Shown here piece after piece: positions 45,248 through 53,309 of a stretch of DNA of 64,000 bases (positions within the stretch are counted from its first letter, which is position 1; each line of letters begins with the position of its first letter). Origin of the DNA: Halomonas jincaotanensis. GTDB taxonomy: Bacteria; Pseudomonadota; Gammaproteobacteria; Pseudomonadales; Halomonadaceae. The translations under genes and the position numbers were made by a program. The stretch covers positions 1-64,000 of the forward strand of contig NZ_JAHCLU010000019.1 in assembly GCF_018448785.1 (NCBI RefSeq). The letters run 5' to 3'. Below the pieces are notes generated by a model that was not told the DNA's origin, searched no databases, and saw only the letters and a program-made list of their open reading frames with translations.

Positions 45248-45554
45248 CGTCGGGCATCTCGCGCAGGTCAGGGAATCGGTAAGTCCGTGTCATGGCTATT
45301 AGCATATCAGGGCTAACATTGAGGCTTGTGCAAAAATCAAGACTTTGTGAACGGTGTTTCTAAATAGTGTTGTCGCATATCCTTCATCCTTCAAGGGCAC
45401 CGGTGAGGATGTTGACGACGCTCCCGAGGGGACTTGGTTACCCCGGCTTGCGTTGGGTAACGAGATTCCTAAGCCAGGGCAGGTGCGCTAGTCTGAGGAG
45501 GCGCCGTGGATGCGGTGCAGAGATGTCCTCCATCGCCTACAGGAGTAACGCCGG
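45248..45554. other. Intergenic region, no gene seen
   Basis: The stretch is more AT-rich near 45290-45370 and should carry promoters for the divergent genes on either side. I see no convincing promoter pair, RNA gene or repeat. Confidence 0.5.
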
Positions 45555-45983
45555 ATGCGATTTCACCCCTCGCTTACCACGCTCTGTATCGCTGTCGCCT
45601 TGACGGCAGGCGGTCTTGGCACGCATGCCATGGCCTCGGAACATGATGAATCATCGTCGGATGAGTCGCAGGACAGCGCTCAGGAAGGCAGCCAGGCCCT
45701 CGATGACGACGCCTTGCAAGAGAAGTACGGCATCACGCCCGGCGCGTTGAAGCGAGACGAGCCGGCATCGGAAGACGAAAGCGGTGGTGGAGGCCAAGCC
45801 TCCGAGCAAGATACCGCCCAGGAGGCCGAGCAAGATACCGCCCAGGAGGCCGAGCAAGATGCTGAGCAGGACCCGACCGAAGAGCAGGAAGGAGATTCGG
45901 GTGATGTCGTTACCGACGTTACCGAAGTCGAATCGGGTGATGAAGGCGTCGACGAGACGGAAGAAGGAATGCCTACGAACTGA
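45555..45983 (+). CDS. Exported low-complexity acidic protein
   Basis: A 142-residue protein with a signal peptide (MRFHPSLTTLCIAVALTAGG, cleaved near HAMA) and a mature part very rich in Glu, Asp, Gln and Ser. It contains two copies of EQDTAQEA encoded by a 24-bp direct repeat. Predicted disordered and periplasmic. A short ordered island DALQEKYGITPGALKRDEP sits in the middle. Function unknown. The next gene overlaps its 3' end in another frame. Confidence 0.75.
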   Translation: MRFHPSLTTLCIAVALTAGGLGTHAMASEHDESSSDESQDSAQEGSQALDDDALQEKYGITPGALKRDEPASEDESGGGGQASEQDTAQEAEQDTAQEAEQDAEQDPTEEQEGDSGDVVTDVTEVESGDEGVDETEEGMPTN

Positions 45984-46569
45984 GCGATACGCCGTTTCAG
46001 CAGGCTGCCGGAACGCTGGCAGCCTGCTGATCGGGGTTCTGCTCGCCGTAACGCCCATCGCCTCGGCAGCTGCCGACAGCCCTTCCGCGGCGTGGGAGGC
46101 GCTGGCGCAAGGCGGTCATGTGGCCTTGATCCGTCATGCGCTGGCTCCCGGTATCGGCGACCCGCCGGACTTTGCCCTCGAGCGTTGCGAGACCCAACGT
46201 AACCTCTCCGCGCAAGGTCGCCAACAGGCTCGCGCACTGGGCGAAGCCTTTCGTGAGCGTGACATCGAGATTGCCGCCGTGTACTCGAGTCGCTGGTGTC
46301 GCAGCCTCGACACCGCCCGTTTGCTCGATCTCGGTGATGTTGTCCCGACCCCTTCGCTGGATTCCTTCTTTCGTGACCGCAGCGATGCCGATGAGCAGAC
46401 CGCCCGTACCCGCCAGCTCATAGCGGCGTGGGACCGGCAGGCGACCTTGGTGATGGTCACTCATCAGGTCAATATATCGGCGTTGACCAACAGCGGTGTC
46501 GGCTCCGGCGATATTGTCGTGGTCAGGCCGAGTGGCGATCGTCTGGACGTCGTCGGCAGGATTCGCTGA
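45940..46569 (+). CDS. Exported histidine phosphatase family protein
   Basis: A 209-residue protein with a hydrophobic export segment (GSLLIGVLLAVTPIASAAA) and a histidine phosphatase core: VALIRHALAPG (catalytic RH motif, usually RHG), CETQRNLSAQGRQQA, VYSSRWCRSLDTA and MVTHQVNISAL with the second His. Substrate unknown. Start choice is hard: the frame is open to 45784, but upstream residues are low complexity; ATG 45940 gives a usable signal peptide and overlaps the preceding gene by 44 bp. No strong ribosome site is seen. Confidence 0.8.
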   Translation: MKASTRRKKECLRTERYAVSAGCRNAGSLLIGVLLAVTPIASAAADSPSAAWEALAQGGHVALIRHALAPGIGDPPDFALERCETQRNLSAQGRQQARALGEAFRERDIEIAAVYSSRWCRSLDTARLLDLGDVVPTPSLDSFFRDRSDADEQTARTRQLIAAWDRQATLVMVTHQVNISALTNSGVGSGDIVVVRPSGDRLDVVGRIR

Positions 46570-46608
46570 CGACCAGGTAGCGTGGCGTTGGTGACTCGTG
46601 CCGGTTAC

Positions 46609-46965
46609 TTACTTGCGCCGGGAAAGACGGCGTGAATTGGCGCTGCTGCGCCGATGGTACGGCACCATCGCCTTGCGGCCGGTGACCCACCACGGCGTCT
46701 GTTGGCCGAAGGCCATACCCAGCATGGCCTTTTGCATCTCGAGCCCGGTTTCCATGGCGGCCTCGAGCTTCTCGGACACCATGCGCTGGTTTTCCTTCAT
46801 CATGCTTGCGCTATTTGGCTGCTTGGTCTGCCAGAGGTTCTGGCGCATGTTGATGGTGGAAAGCGATGTCGACCATAGCTCGAAGGCCATGATCCCAAGT
46901 TTCCAGACATCCATCATGGCTGCCGGGGTCTGCGGAACTAGGGCAGGGTGAGACGTGTTATTCAT
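46609..46965 (-). CDS. Uncharacterised protein, perhaps phasin-like
   Basis: A 118-residue protein: MMDVWKLGIMAFELW, then helical stretches with SASMMKENQRMVSEKLEAAMETGLEMQ and a strongly basic tail (HRRSSANSRRLSRRK). The amphipathic helices recall small phasins or polyhydroxybutyrate-granule proteins, but I cannot confirm this. ATG 46965 is preferred; residues before it are not protein-like. Confidence 0.55.
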   Translation of the reverse strand: MNNTSHPALVPQTPAAMMDVWKLGIMAFELWSTSLSTINMRQNLWQTKQPNSASMMKENQRMVSEKLEAAMETGLEMQKAMLGMAFGQQTPWWVTGRKAMVPYHRRSSANSRRLSRRK

Positions 46966-47155
46966 GGGAGTGGGACCTTTTCGATGTAAAAATGGAGCGC
47001 TGGGTGGACGAAACAATGCGGGCAGTATCACGCATATTGCATCGCAACACGATAACCTGTGATGTGTTTACGCCCGAGAACGTCAATAAAGCCGGCTCGT
47101 GAGGGGCGCTGGGTAAGTAATCGCTAACATAATGTCGAGACGGATGAGGTGCATC

Positions 47156-47446
47156 ATGAAGCAGGACGATATCTGGTCACTGGTTGGCTCCGTTGCCGCG
47201 GTGGCCGCCAGTGTCATGGCTCGCAAGACCGCCGACAAGGCCTATCGGCGCGAGGTTGGCAAGGCCCCGCCGGCCAATCCCGACCAGCCCGATGTGGGCT
47301 GGCGCCAGGCTCTGCTTTGGGGGGCCGGTACCGGCATGCTGGTCGGGGTGGCCCGTGTGGTGGGGCGCCGTGCCGGCAGGGAGGTCATGCGAAAGGCCCC
47401 CGGCTCGCGGCCAGGCCGACAGGTACGCCGGTTACTGGGCCGATAG
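47156..47446 (+). CDS. DUF4235 family membrane-associated protein
   Basis: A 96-residue protein with WSLVGSVAAVAASVMARKTADKAYR near the N-terminus and a second hydrophobic part (ALLWGAGTGMLVGVARVVGRR), the two-segment layout of DUF4235. It ends in a basic tail. Function unknown. ATG 47156 has a GAGG site. Confidence 0.75.
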   Translation: MKQDDIWSLVGSVAAVAASVMARKTADKAYRREVGKAPPANPDQPDVGWRQALLWGAGTGMLVGVARVVGRRAGREVMRKAPGSRPGRQVRRLLGR

Positions 47447-47480
47447 TGCCGAGCGACATCTGTCAGTATGTGTTGCGGCG

Positions 47481-48647
47481 TCAGCGTGTGGCCGCCTCTT
47501 CCAGCGCCTTGACCGCCGGCAGGGTCTTGCCTTCCACGTACTCGAGGAAGGCGCCGCCGCCGGTGGAGATATAGGAGACGCGATCGGCGATGCAGTATTT
47601 GTCGATCGCCGCGAGGGTGTCGCCGCCCCCAGCGATCGAGAAGCCGTGGCTTTCGGCAATGGCCAACGATAGTGCCTCGGTGCCCTTGCCGAACTGATCG
47701 ATCTCGAACACGCCCACCGGGCCGTTCCAGAGAATGGTGCCGGCATCCTTGAGTAGCCCACCCAGGCGACCGGCGGTGTCCGGACCGATATCGAGGATCA
47801 TCTCGTCATCGGCGACCTGGTCGACAGGCTTGACCACCGCTTGCGCGGATTCAGAGAACTCGGTGGCCACTACCACGTCGGTGGGCAATGGGATCTCGAC
47901 CTTGGCCATCAGTGCCTTGGCCTGGTCGATCAGGTCCGCCTCATGCAACGACTTGCCAACGTTGTAGCCGGCCGCGGCGATGAAGGTATTGGCGATGCCG
48001 CCGCCCACGATCAACTGGTCGCAGCGCTCGGAGAGGGCGTTGAGCACCTCGAGCTTGGTCGACACCTTGGAGCCGCCGACGATGGCGGCCATCGGGCGCT
48101 TGGGCGTGGCCAGCGCCTTCTCCAGCGCGTCGAGTTCAGCGGCCAGCAGCGGGCCGGCACACGCCGTGGGGGCGAAACGCGCCACGCCATGGGTGGAGGC
48201 CTGGGCGCGGTGGGCAGTACCGAAGGCGTCCATGACGAAGATATCGCAGAGCTCGGCGTACTGCCTGGCGAGCGTCTCGTCGTCCTTCTTCTCGCCCGCG
48301 TTGAAACGCACGTTCTCGAGCAGCACGACTTCGCCATCAGCCAGATCCAGGGCGATATCCAGATACTCGCTGACCAGGCGGACGGGACGGCCAAGCAGCT
48401 CACCGAGATGCTCCGCCACCGGTGCCAACGAGAACTCCTCGGCGGGTTCGCCTTCGGTGGGGCGGCCCAGGTGGCTCATCAGCATCAGTTTGGCGCCGGC
48501 ATCGACGGCGGCCTGAATGGTTGGCAGGCAGGCCCGCAGGCGGGCATCGCTGGTCACCTTGCCATGCTTGATGGGGACGTTCAGGTCCTCGCGGATCAGC
48601 ACGCGCTGCCCGCCGAGGTCGAGGTCGGTCATCTTGCGAACATTCAT
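47481..48647 (-). CDS. pgk: Phosphoglycerate kinase
   Basis: A 388-residue glycolytic enzyme that moves phosphate between 1,3-bisphosphoglycerate and ADP. Typical sites: [16 protein letters not shown] (substrate Arg and Asp), [58 protein letters not shown] and [15 protein letters not shown] 48647 ([11 protein letters not shown]) is chosen; it is 64 bp after epd on the same strand. Shared operon with epd is likely. Confidence 0.96.
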   Translation of the reverse strand: MNVRKMTDLDLGGQRVLIREDLNVPIKHGKVTSDARLRACLPTIQAAVDAGAKLMLMSHLGRPTEGEPAEEFSLAPVAEHLGELLGRPVRLVSEYLDIALDLADGEVVLLENVRFNAGEKKDDETLARQYAELCDIFVMDAFGTAHRAQASTHGVARFAPTACAGPLLAAELDALEKALATPKRPMAAIVGGSKVSTKLEVLNALSERCDQLIVGGGIANTFIAAAGYNVGKSLHEADLIDQAKALMAKVEIPLPTDVVVATEFSESAQAVVKPVDQVADDEMILDIGPDTAGRLGGLLKDAGTILWNGPVGVFEIDQFGKGTEALSLAIAESHGFSIAGGGDTLAAIDKYCIADRVSYISTGGGAFLEYVEGKTLPAVKALEEAATR

Positions 48648-48711
48648 GGGGGCGTGATCCTCATTTGGGGAAACCGAAACAGGGTCACCGGAACAGTTCA
48701 CCAAAGCAGCG

Positions 48712-49770
48712 TCATCGGCCGGGCGGAGCCAGGGCCGCCAGCTGTCGACTCACGTCGAGCATGCGGTTGGCGAAGCCCCACTCGTTGTCGAACCAACAAA
48801 GCAGCTTGATGAGGCGGGTTCCGGCCACCCGGGTCTGGGTGGCATCCACGATACCCGAGCGGGGGTCGTGGTTGAAGTCGACCGAGGCCATGGGCTCCTC
48901 AGTATAGCCGAGCAACCCGGCAAGGCGGTCACGACTGGCTTCGTGCAACAGGTCATTGATCTCGGCCGTCGAGGTGTCTCGGCGCACCGTAATCGCCAGG
49001 TCCATGGCCGAGACGTTGATGGTCGGCACGCGCATATGCAGGCATTCGAAGCGTCCGGTCAGGTGCGGCATCAGGCGACTGATCCCACGTGCAAGGCCGG
49101 TGTCCACCGGCACGATGGAATGCATCGCCGAACGCGTCAGGCGCAGGTCGGTCTGGTGATAGGCGTCGATCACCGGCTGGTCATTCATCGCCGAATGGAT
49201 GGTGGTGGTGACGCCGTGTTCGATGCCGAGTGCCTCGTCGAGCACGGTGAGTACCGGCACCAGGCAGTGGGTCGTGCATGAGGCCGCTGAGACGATTCGA
49301 TGCTGGGGCGACAGTTCATGGTCATTGATGCCGGTGACGATGGTGGCATCGACGTCGTTTTCCGCTGGTTGGGAGAACAGCAGCCGGCCGGCGCCGGCCG
49401 CGATATGCCGCTCGGCGGTAGCGCGATCGCGGAAGCTGCCCGAGCATTCCAGTATCAGGTCGATGCCGAGTTCACGCCAAGGCAACCGGGCCGGGTCGGG
49501 TTCGCAGAGCACGCGGATGGCGTGGTCGTTGACCATCAGGCAGTCGCCTTGTGCTTCCACCTGGCCGGGGAAGAGGCCGTGGGTGGTGTCGTAGCGCGTG
49601 AGGTAGGCGATGGTGGCCAGGTCCGAAAGCTCGTTGATCGCCACGATTTCGAGTGCCTTGTCTCCTCCGCTAGGGTCGCTGGAGTCGAGTCGCGTCTGTC
49701 TCTCGACAAGCGCGCGCAGCACGCACTGGCCGATGCGGCCGTAACCGTTGATGGCGATTCGATAGGCCAT
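48712..49770 (-). CDS. epd: Erythrose-4-phosphate / glyceraldehyde-3-phosphate dehydrogenase (Epd-like)
   Basis: A 352-residue GAPDH-fold enzyme. NAD site [15 protein letters not shown] at 7-21. [20 protein letters not shown] is closer to Epd than to GapA. The catalytic Cys165 is in SAASCTTHC; the usual sequence is SCTTNC, so Asn has become His168. Epd feeds pyridoxal-5'-phosphate synthesis. The epd-pgk order is conserved in gammaproteobacteria. Start at 49770; longer frame not supported. Confidence 0.85.
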   Translation of the reverse strand: MAYRIAINGYGRIGQCVLRALVERQTRLDSSDPSGGDKALEIVAINELSDLATIAYLTRYDTTHGLFPGQVEAQGDCLMVNDHAIRVLCEPDPARLPWRELGIDLILECSGSFRDRATAERHIAAGAGRLLFSQPAENDVDATIVTGINDHELSPQHRIVSAASCTTHCLVPVLTVLDEALGIEHGVTTTIHSAMNDQPVIDAYHQTDLRLTRSAMHSIVPVDTGLARGISRLMPHLTGRFECLHMRVPTINVSAMDLAITVRRDTSTAEINDLLHEASRDRLAGLLGYTEEPMASVDFNHDPRSGIVDATQTRVAGTRLIKLLCWFDNEWGFANRMLDVSRQLAALAPPGR

Positions 49771-49842
49771 GGCGGTGCCTGGAACTCCCGGTAGCGTGTG
49801 CGAGCCGGGCATTCTAGCGCACTTGCATGCGGATCGTCTGCT

Positions 49843-50565
49843 CTACAGGCCCAGCAACCGCCAGGCAAGCGGCAGGAACAGAGCGCTGAAGATGCCGGTC
49901 AGGCTCATGCCCAGCGAGGCGAAGGCGCCGGCGGTGGGGCCGAGCTCGAAGGCGCGTACCGTGCCGATGACGTGGCCGTTGACGCCCAGCACGAAGCCCA
50001 GCACCCGTGGATCGCGTATCGCCAGATGCTTTGCCATCATCCCGACGCAGGCCGTCGACATCACGCCGGTGATCAGCAGGCCGCCCATCATCAGGGGAAT
50101 CACGCCGCCCAGCTGCTCGGTGATGCCGATGGCGATTGGCGCGGTCACCGACTTGGGCGCCAGCGACGCCAGTACCTCGGGCGATGCGCCAAGCACCCAG
50201 GCCAGGCCCACCGAATAGAAGGCGGCCAGCATCGCCGCCGGAGGCAGGCTGAGCAGGATAGGGCGCCACAGGGCGCGGATACGCGGCCACTGCTGAAAAA
50301 GCGGTACGCCGAGGGCCACCGTGGCTGGGCCGAGCAACAACATCATCCAGCCAGCCCCGGCGCGATAATCGGCGTAATCGATGCCGAGCAAGGCAAGGCT
50401 GGCGGCGAGCAGCATGGCGGCGATCAGGATCGCTGGGCACCCGCTCGGCCGATTGAGACGCAGGAATAGCCGGTTGCCGGCGAGAAAGGCCGCCAGCGTC
50501 AAGGCGATGGCCGGCATCGGAGTGGCCAGCAGATGCTCGCGTAGCGGTGCCAGGCTTTCAGTCAT
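49843..50565 (-). CDS. lrgB: LrgB/CidB family membrane protein
   Basis: A 240-residue protein with about seven hydrophobic segments. Diagnostic are LAPKSVTAPIAIGITEQLGG and the C-terminal ACVGMMAKHLAIRDPRVLGF, GVNGHVIGTVRAFELGP. LrgB partners LrgA (holin-like) and affects murein hydrolase control or efflux of small acids such as pyruvate. It overlaps the lrgA gene by 8 bp. Confidence 0.92.
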   Translation of the reverse strand: MTESLAPLREHLLATPMPAIALTLAAFLAGNRLFLRLNRPSGCPAILIAAMLLAASLALLGIDYADYRAGAGWMMLLLGPATVALGVPLFQQWPRIRALWRPILLSLPPAAMLAAFYSVGLAWVLGASPEVLASLAPKSVTAPIAIGITEQLGGVIPLMMGGLLITGVMSTACVGMMAKHLAIRDPRVLGFVLGVNGHVIGTVRAFELGPTAGAFASLGMSLTGIFSALFLPLAWRLLGL

Positions 50566-50914
50566 CGGGCGTATCCATCGGCATGAAGCGCAGCATCAGC
50601 CATAGCGTGGTCGCCACACTGAGCAGGGTGCCGAGCACCAACGCCACACCGACGGCCAGCCACTGGCCGGCGAAGGCCTCGGCAATGAAGAACACGCCTA
50701 CCACCCCGGGCATGATCAGCATTGCCAGCACCGCGATCAGTGGCTGGCTGGCGGCCTGAATATCCTCGCTGACCCGCCCACGCAGGATGAGCCACAGGGT
50801 CATGGCCAGCATTCCCACTACGCCGGGTGACACCGGGAGGCGCAGTGACCACACCAGTGCCTGGCCAAGAAGCAGGAACCCGACCAACCACAGAAACCCG
50901 CGCAATGCCGGCAT
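50558..50914 (-). CDS. lrgA: LrgA/CidA family holin-like protein
   Basis: A 118-residue membrane protein with four hydrophobic segments; RLPVSPGVVGMLAMTLWLIL and MPGVVGVFFIAEAFAGQWLAV are typical of LrgA/CidA. It should form a membrane pore or partner for LrgB. First gene of the pair. Confidence 0.9.
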   Translation of the reverse strand: MPALRGFLWLVGFLLLGQALVWSLRLPVSPGVVGMLAMTLWLILRGRVSEDIQAASQPLIAVLAMLIMPGVVGVFFIAEAFAGQWLAVGVALVLGTLLSVATTLWLMLRFMPMDTPDD

Positions 50915-50956
50915 AAGCGTCCTTGTCAGGTAAGGTGAAAAATTGTTCGCTCGGGC

Positions 50957-50984
50957 CTTGAAACCTTACCGAGCGATCCTATTT
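50957..50984 (+). promoter_or_regulatory. Sigma-32 (heat-shock) promoter of the Hsp20 genes
   Basis: CTTGAAA followed after exactly 14 bases by CCTATTT matches the sigma-32 consensus (CTTGAAA, 13-15 bp, CCCATnT) closely. It lies about 80 bp before the first Hsp20 gene. Confidence 0.8.
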
Positions 50985-51069
50985 TGCAGATTAACGGGGC
51001 AATGTCAGCAGGCATCGACTATTCCCGTGATTGAACACATGGAGCTTGATGTCAGAGGAGGTGTTTGTG

Positions 51070-51540
51070 ATGTTCGGAGATCTCAGACGTTTCGATGTCG
51101 GCCAGCCTCAGGGTCTGGACTGGTTCCGGCAATGGATGGACGAGGTGTTTCCCGACACTGCGGCGACGGATATCCGTTCGGTGCCGCGCGGGAGCTATCC
51201 GATGATCAACGTGGGACGCACCGATGATGCGGTGCGCGTCTACGTCTTCGCGGCGGGACTGACCGCGGATCAGCTGGAGGTGAGCATTCAGGACAATGTC
51301 CTGACCGTCAGCGGCAAGCGTGAAGCCCCTGATGTCGCGGCAGAGGGGCAGGCGGCGCGTACCGATTTTCGCCGCGAGCGTTACCAGGGTGAGTTCAGCC
51401 GCTCCCTGGCCTTGCCGGATGGCCTGGACGTCGACCGCACCGAAGCGCATTTCCGCGACGGGATCTTTGAGGTGCGGCTGCCCAAGCGCGAGGAGCTCAA
51501 GCCGCGGCGGATCGAGATCCAGTCGCAGGAGGCTAGCTGA
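51070..51540 (+). CDS. Hsp20 small heat-shock protein 1
   Basis: A 156-residue sHSP (IbpA-like). N-terminal MFGDLRRFDVGQPQGLDWFR, then the alpha-crystallin domain from about 45 to 140 (YPMINVGRTDDAVRVYVFAAG, DNVLTVSGKRE, FSRSLALPDGLDVDRTEAHF, GIFEVRLPKREE). It holds unfolding proteins for DnaK and ClpB. The ATG at 51070 follows AGGAGGTG at good spacing; the earlier in-frame ATG at 51031 does not. Confidence 0.92.
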   Translation: MFGDLRRFDVGQPQGLDWFRQWMDEVFPDTAATDIRSVPRGSYPMINVGRTDDAVRVYVFAAGLTADQLEVSIQDNVLTVSGKREAPDVAAEGQAARTDFRRERYQGEFSRSLALPDGLDVDRTEAHFRDGIFEVRLPKREELKPRRIEIQSQEAS

Positions 51541-51615
51541 CGCGGTAAGCCATCGAGACGCAGTGAAAACGGGTGCAAAGTAAACAGCAAATAAAGCAAA
51601 CGGAGGTGAATGGTC

Positions 51616-52005
51616 ATGAATGAGGTGACCCGGCGTGATGCCTCGCGGGAACCGGCCAAGCGTGAAGAGCGAGAGGAGTCTCTGGTGCCTGCGGTGGATA
51701 TCTTCGAGCAGAGCAATGCACTGCATGTCATCGCCGACATGCCGGGAGTGACGCGCGAGTCGCTGAGTATCGAGGTGGACGACAATATACTCACGCTGGA
51801 AGGCGAGGTACGGCTGAACATGCCCGAGGGGTTGTCAGCCATCTATGCCGAGGTGCGTGCTCAGCGGTTCATGCGTCGCTTCACGCTTAGCCACGAGATC
51901 GAAGCCGACGCCATCGAGGCGCGCATCGAAAACGGCGTGGTGCATCTGGTGCTCCCCAAGAAAGAGACCCATCGCCGTCGACGCATCGACGTCAAGGCGG
52001 CTTGA
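51616..52005 (+). CDS. Hsp20 small heat-shock protein 2
   Basis: A 129-residue sHSP with a charged N-terminus (EPAKREEREES) and an alpha-crystallin domain: LVPAVDIFEQSNALHVIADMPG, DDNILTLEGEVR, MRRFTLSHEIEADAIEARIENG, HLVLPKKETH. Probably co-transcribed with the first Hsp20 gene (75 bp apart), perhaps as a hetero-oligomer partner. ATG 51616 fits the GGAGG site better than ATG 51610. Confidence 0.9.
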   Translation: MNEVTRRDASREPAKREEREESLVPAVDIFEQSNALHVIADMPGVTRESLSIEVDDNILTLEGEVRLNMPEGLSAIYAEVRAQRFMRRFTLSHEIEADAIEARIENGVVHLVLPKKETHRRRRIDVKAA

Positions 52006-52020
52006 CGGCCGCCAAGCGAC

Positions 52021-52049
52021 AAGCGCCCTTCCGAACGGGAAGGGCGCTT
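52021..52049 (+). terminator. Terminator after the Hsp20 pair
   Basis: Perfect 12-bp stem AAGCGCCCTTCC / GGAAGGGCGCTT with a five-base loop, 16 bases after the stop codon. Confidence 0.85.
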
Positions 52050-52161
52050 ACGTTTATCTTGGTGGTGTCATAGGGGGGCCCTCTTCCGCTACCCTTGGAG
52101 GAGCGCTCGGCGCGATCAATCAAAGGAGGGCGTTGCCACGCCCAAGGAAGAGGAAAGTAAT

Positions 52162-53214
52162 ATGAGTGATATCGCCAGGTGGCTGGGTGACGAGGCCGAG
52201 GCATTACTGGGGCATGTCTGCACCGGGGTCCCGAAAGAGCAGCTGCACCCGCCCGGACCGGATTTCATTGACCGGGTGATGGCCGCCAGCGACCGCCGCC
52301 CCAATGTGCTGCGCAACATGCAGGCATTGTTTGACCACGGTCGGCTGGCCGGTACCGGCTACGTGAGCATCCTGCCGGTGGATCAGGGCATCGAGCATTC
52401 TGCAGGGGCTTCCTTCGCGCCCAACCCTCTCTACTTCGATCCGGCCAACATCATTGAGCTGGCCCTTGAAGGGGGGTGCAACGCCGTGGCGTCCACGCTC
52501 GGCGGACTGGCGTCGGTCGCACGGCGCTATGCCCACAAGATCCCGATGATCCTAAAGCTGAACCACAATGAAACACTGACCTACCCGGCCATCTATGACC
52601 AGACGCTGTTCGCGCAGGTCGAGCAGGCCTTCGAGATGGGCTGCATAGGGGTGGGAGCGACCATCTACTTCGGCTCGCCGGAAAGCCGGCGCCAGGTCAT
52701 GGAGATCAGCGAGGCCTTCGAGCGCGCCCATGAGTTGGGCATGGTCACGGTGCTCTGGGCCTACCTGCGTAACTCGGACTTCAAGAAGGATGGCACCGAC
52801 TATCACGTGGCTGCTGATCTGACCGGCCAGGCCAATCACCTGGCGGCGACTCTCAAGGCCGATATCGTCAAACAGAAGCTGCCCGAGACTAACGGTGGCT
52901 TCCGCGACATCGGCTTCGGCCATACCCACGACAAGGTCTACAGCAAGCTCACCTCGGACAACCCGATCGACCTGGCTCGCTACCAGGTGGCCAACTGCTA
53001 CCTGGGTCGCGCCGGGCTGATCAATTCCGGTGGTGGTTCCAAGGGTGCCTCCGACATGGGAGAGGCGGTACGTACCGCGGTAATCAACAAGCGGGCCGGT
53101 GGCATGGGGCTGATCTCCGGCCGCAAGGCGTTTCAGAAGCCGATGGCGGAGGGCGTCGAACTGCTCAATGCCATCCAGGACGTCTACCTGTCCCGGGATA
53201 TCACCATCGCCTGA
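52162..53214 (+). CDS. fbaB: Class I fructose-bisphosphate aldolase
   Basis: A 350-residue Schiff-base aldolase of the DhnA/FbaB type. It shows [39 protein letters not shown] and [16 protein letters not shown]; the catalytic Lys should be in [10 protein letters not shown]. It reversibly splits fructose-1,6-bisphosphate. An AAGAGGAAAG site precedes the ATG. It is convergent with tkt. Confidence 0.93.
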   Translation: MSDIARWLGDEAEALLGHVCTGVPKEQLHPPGPDFIDRVMAASDRRPNVLRNMQALFDHGRLAGTGYVSILPVDQGIEHSAGASFAPNPLYFDPANIIELALEGGCNAVASTLGGLASVARRYAHKIPMILKLNHNETLTYPAIYDQTLFAQVEQAFEMGCIGVGATIYFGSPESRRQVMEISEAFERAHELGMVTVLWAYLRNSDFKKDGTDYHVAADLTGQANHLAATLKADIVKQKLPETNGGFRDIGFGHTHDKVYSKLTSDNPIDLARYQVANCYLGRAGLINSGGGSKGASDMGEAVRTAVINKRAGGMGLISGRKAFQKPMAEGVELLNAIQDVYLSRDITIA

Positions 53215-53241
53215 CGGACCTGGCGGCAGAGGGTGGTTGGA

Positions 53242-53277
53242 ACAACTCGGGCCCGGCAATTGCCGGGCCCGAGTTGT
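53242..53277. terminator. Bidirectional terminator between aldolase and transketolase
   Basis: A perfect palindrome (half-site ACAACTCGGGCCCGGCAA) of 36 bp between convergent genes. A TATT tract follows on the plus side. Strong hairpin for both transcripts. Confidence 0.85.
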
Positions 53278-53309
53278 ATTGAGAAGACGTGTTGAGAGGA
53301 CAAGCTGTC

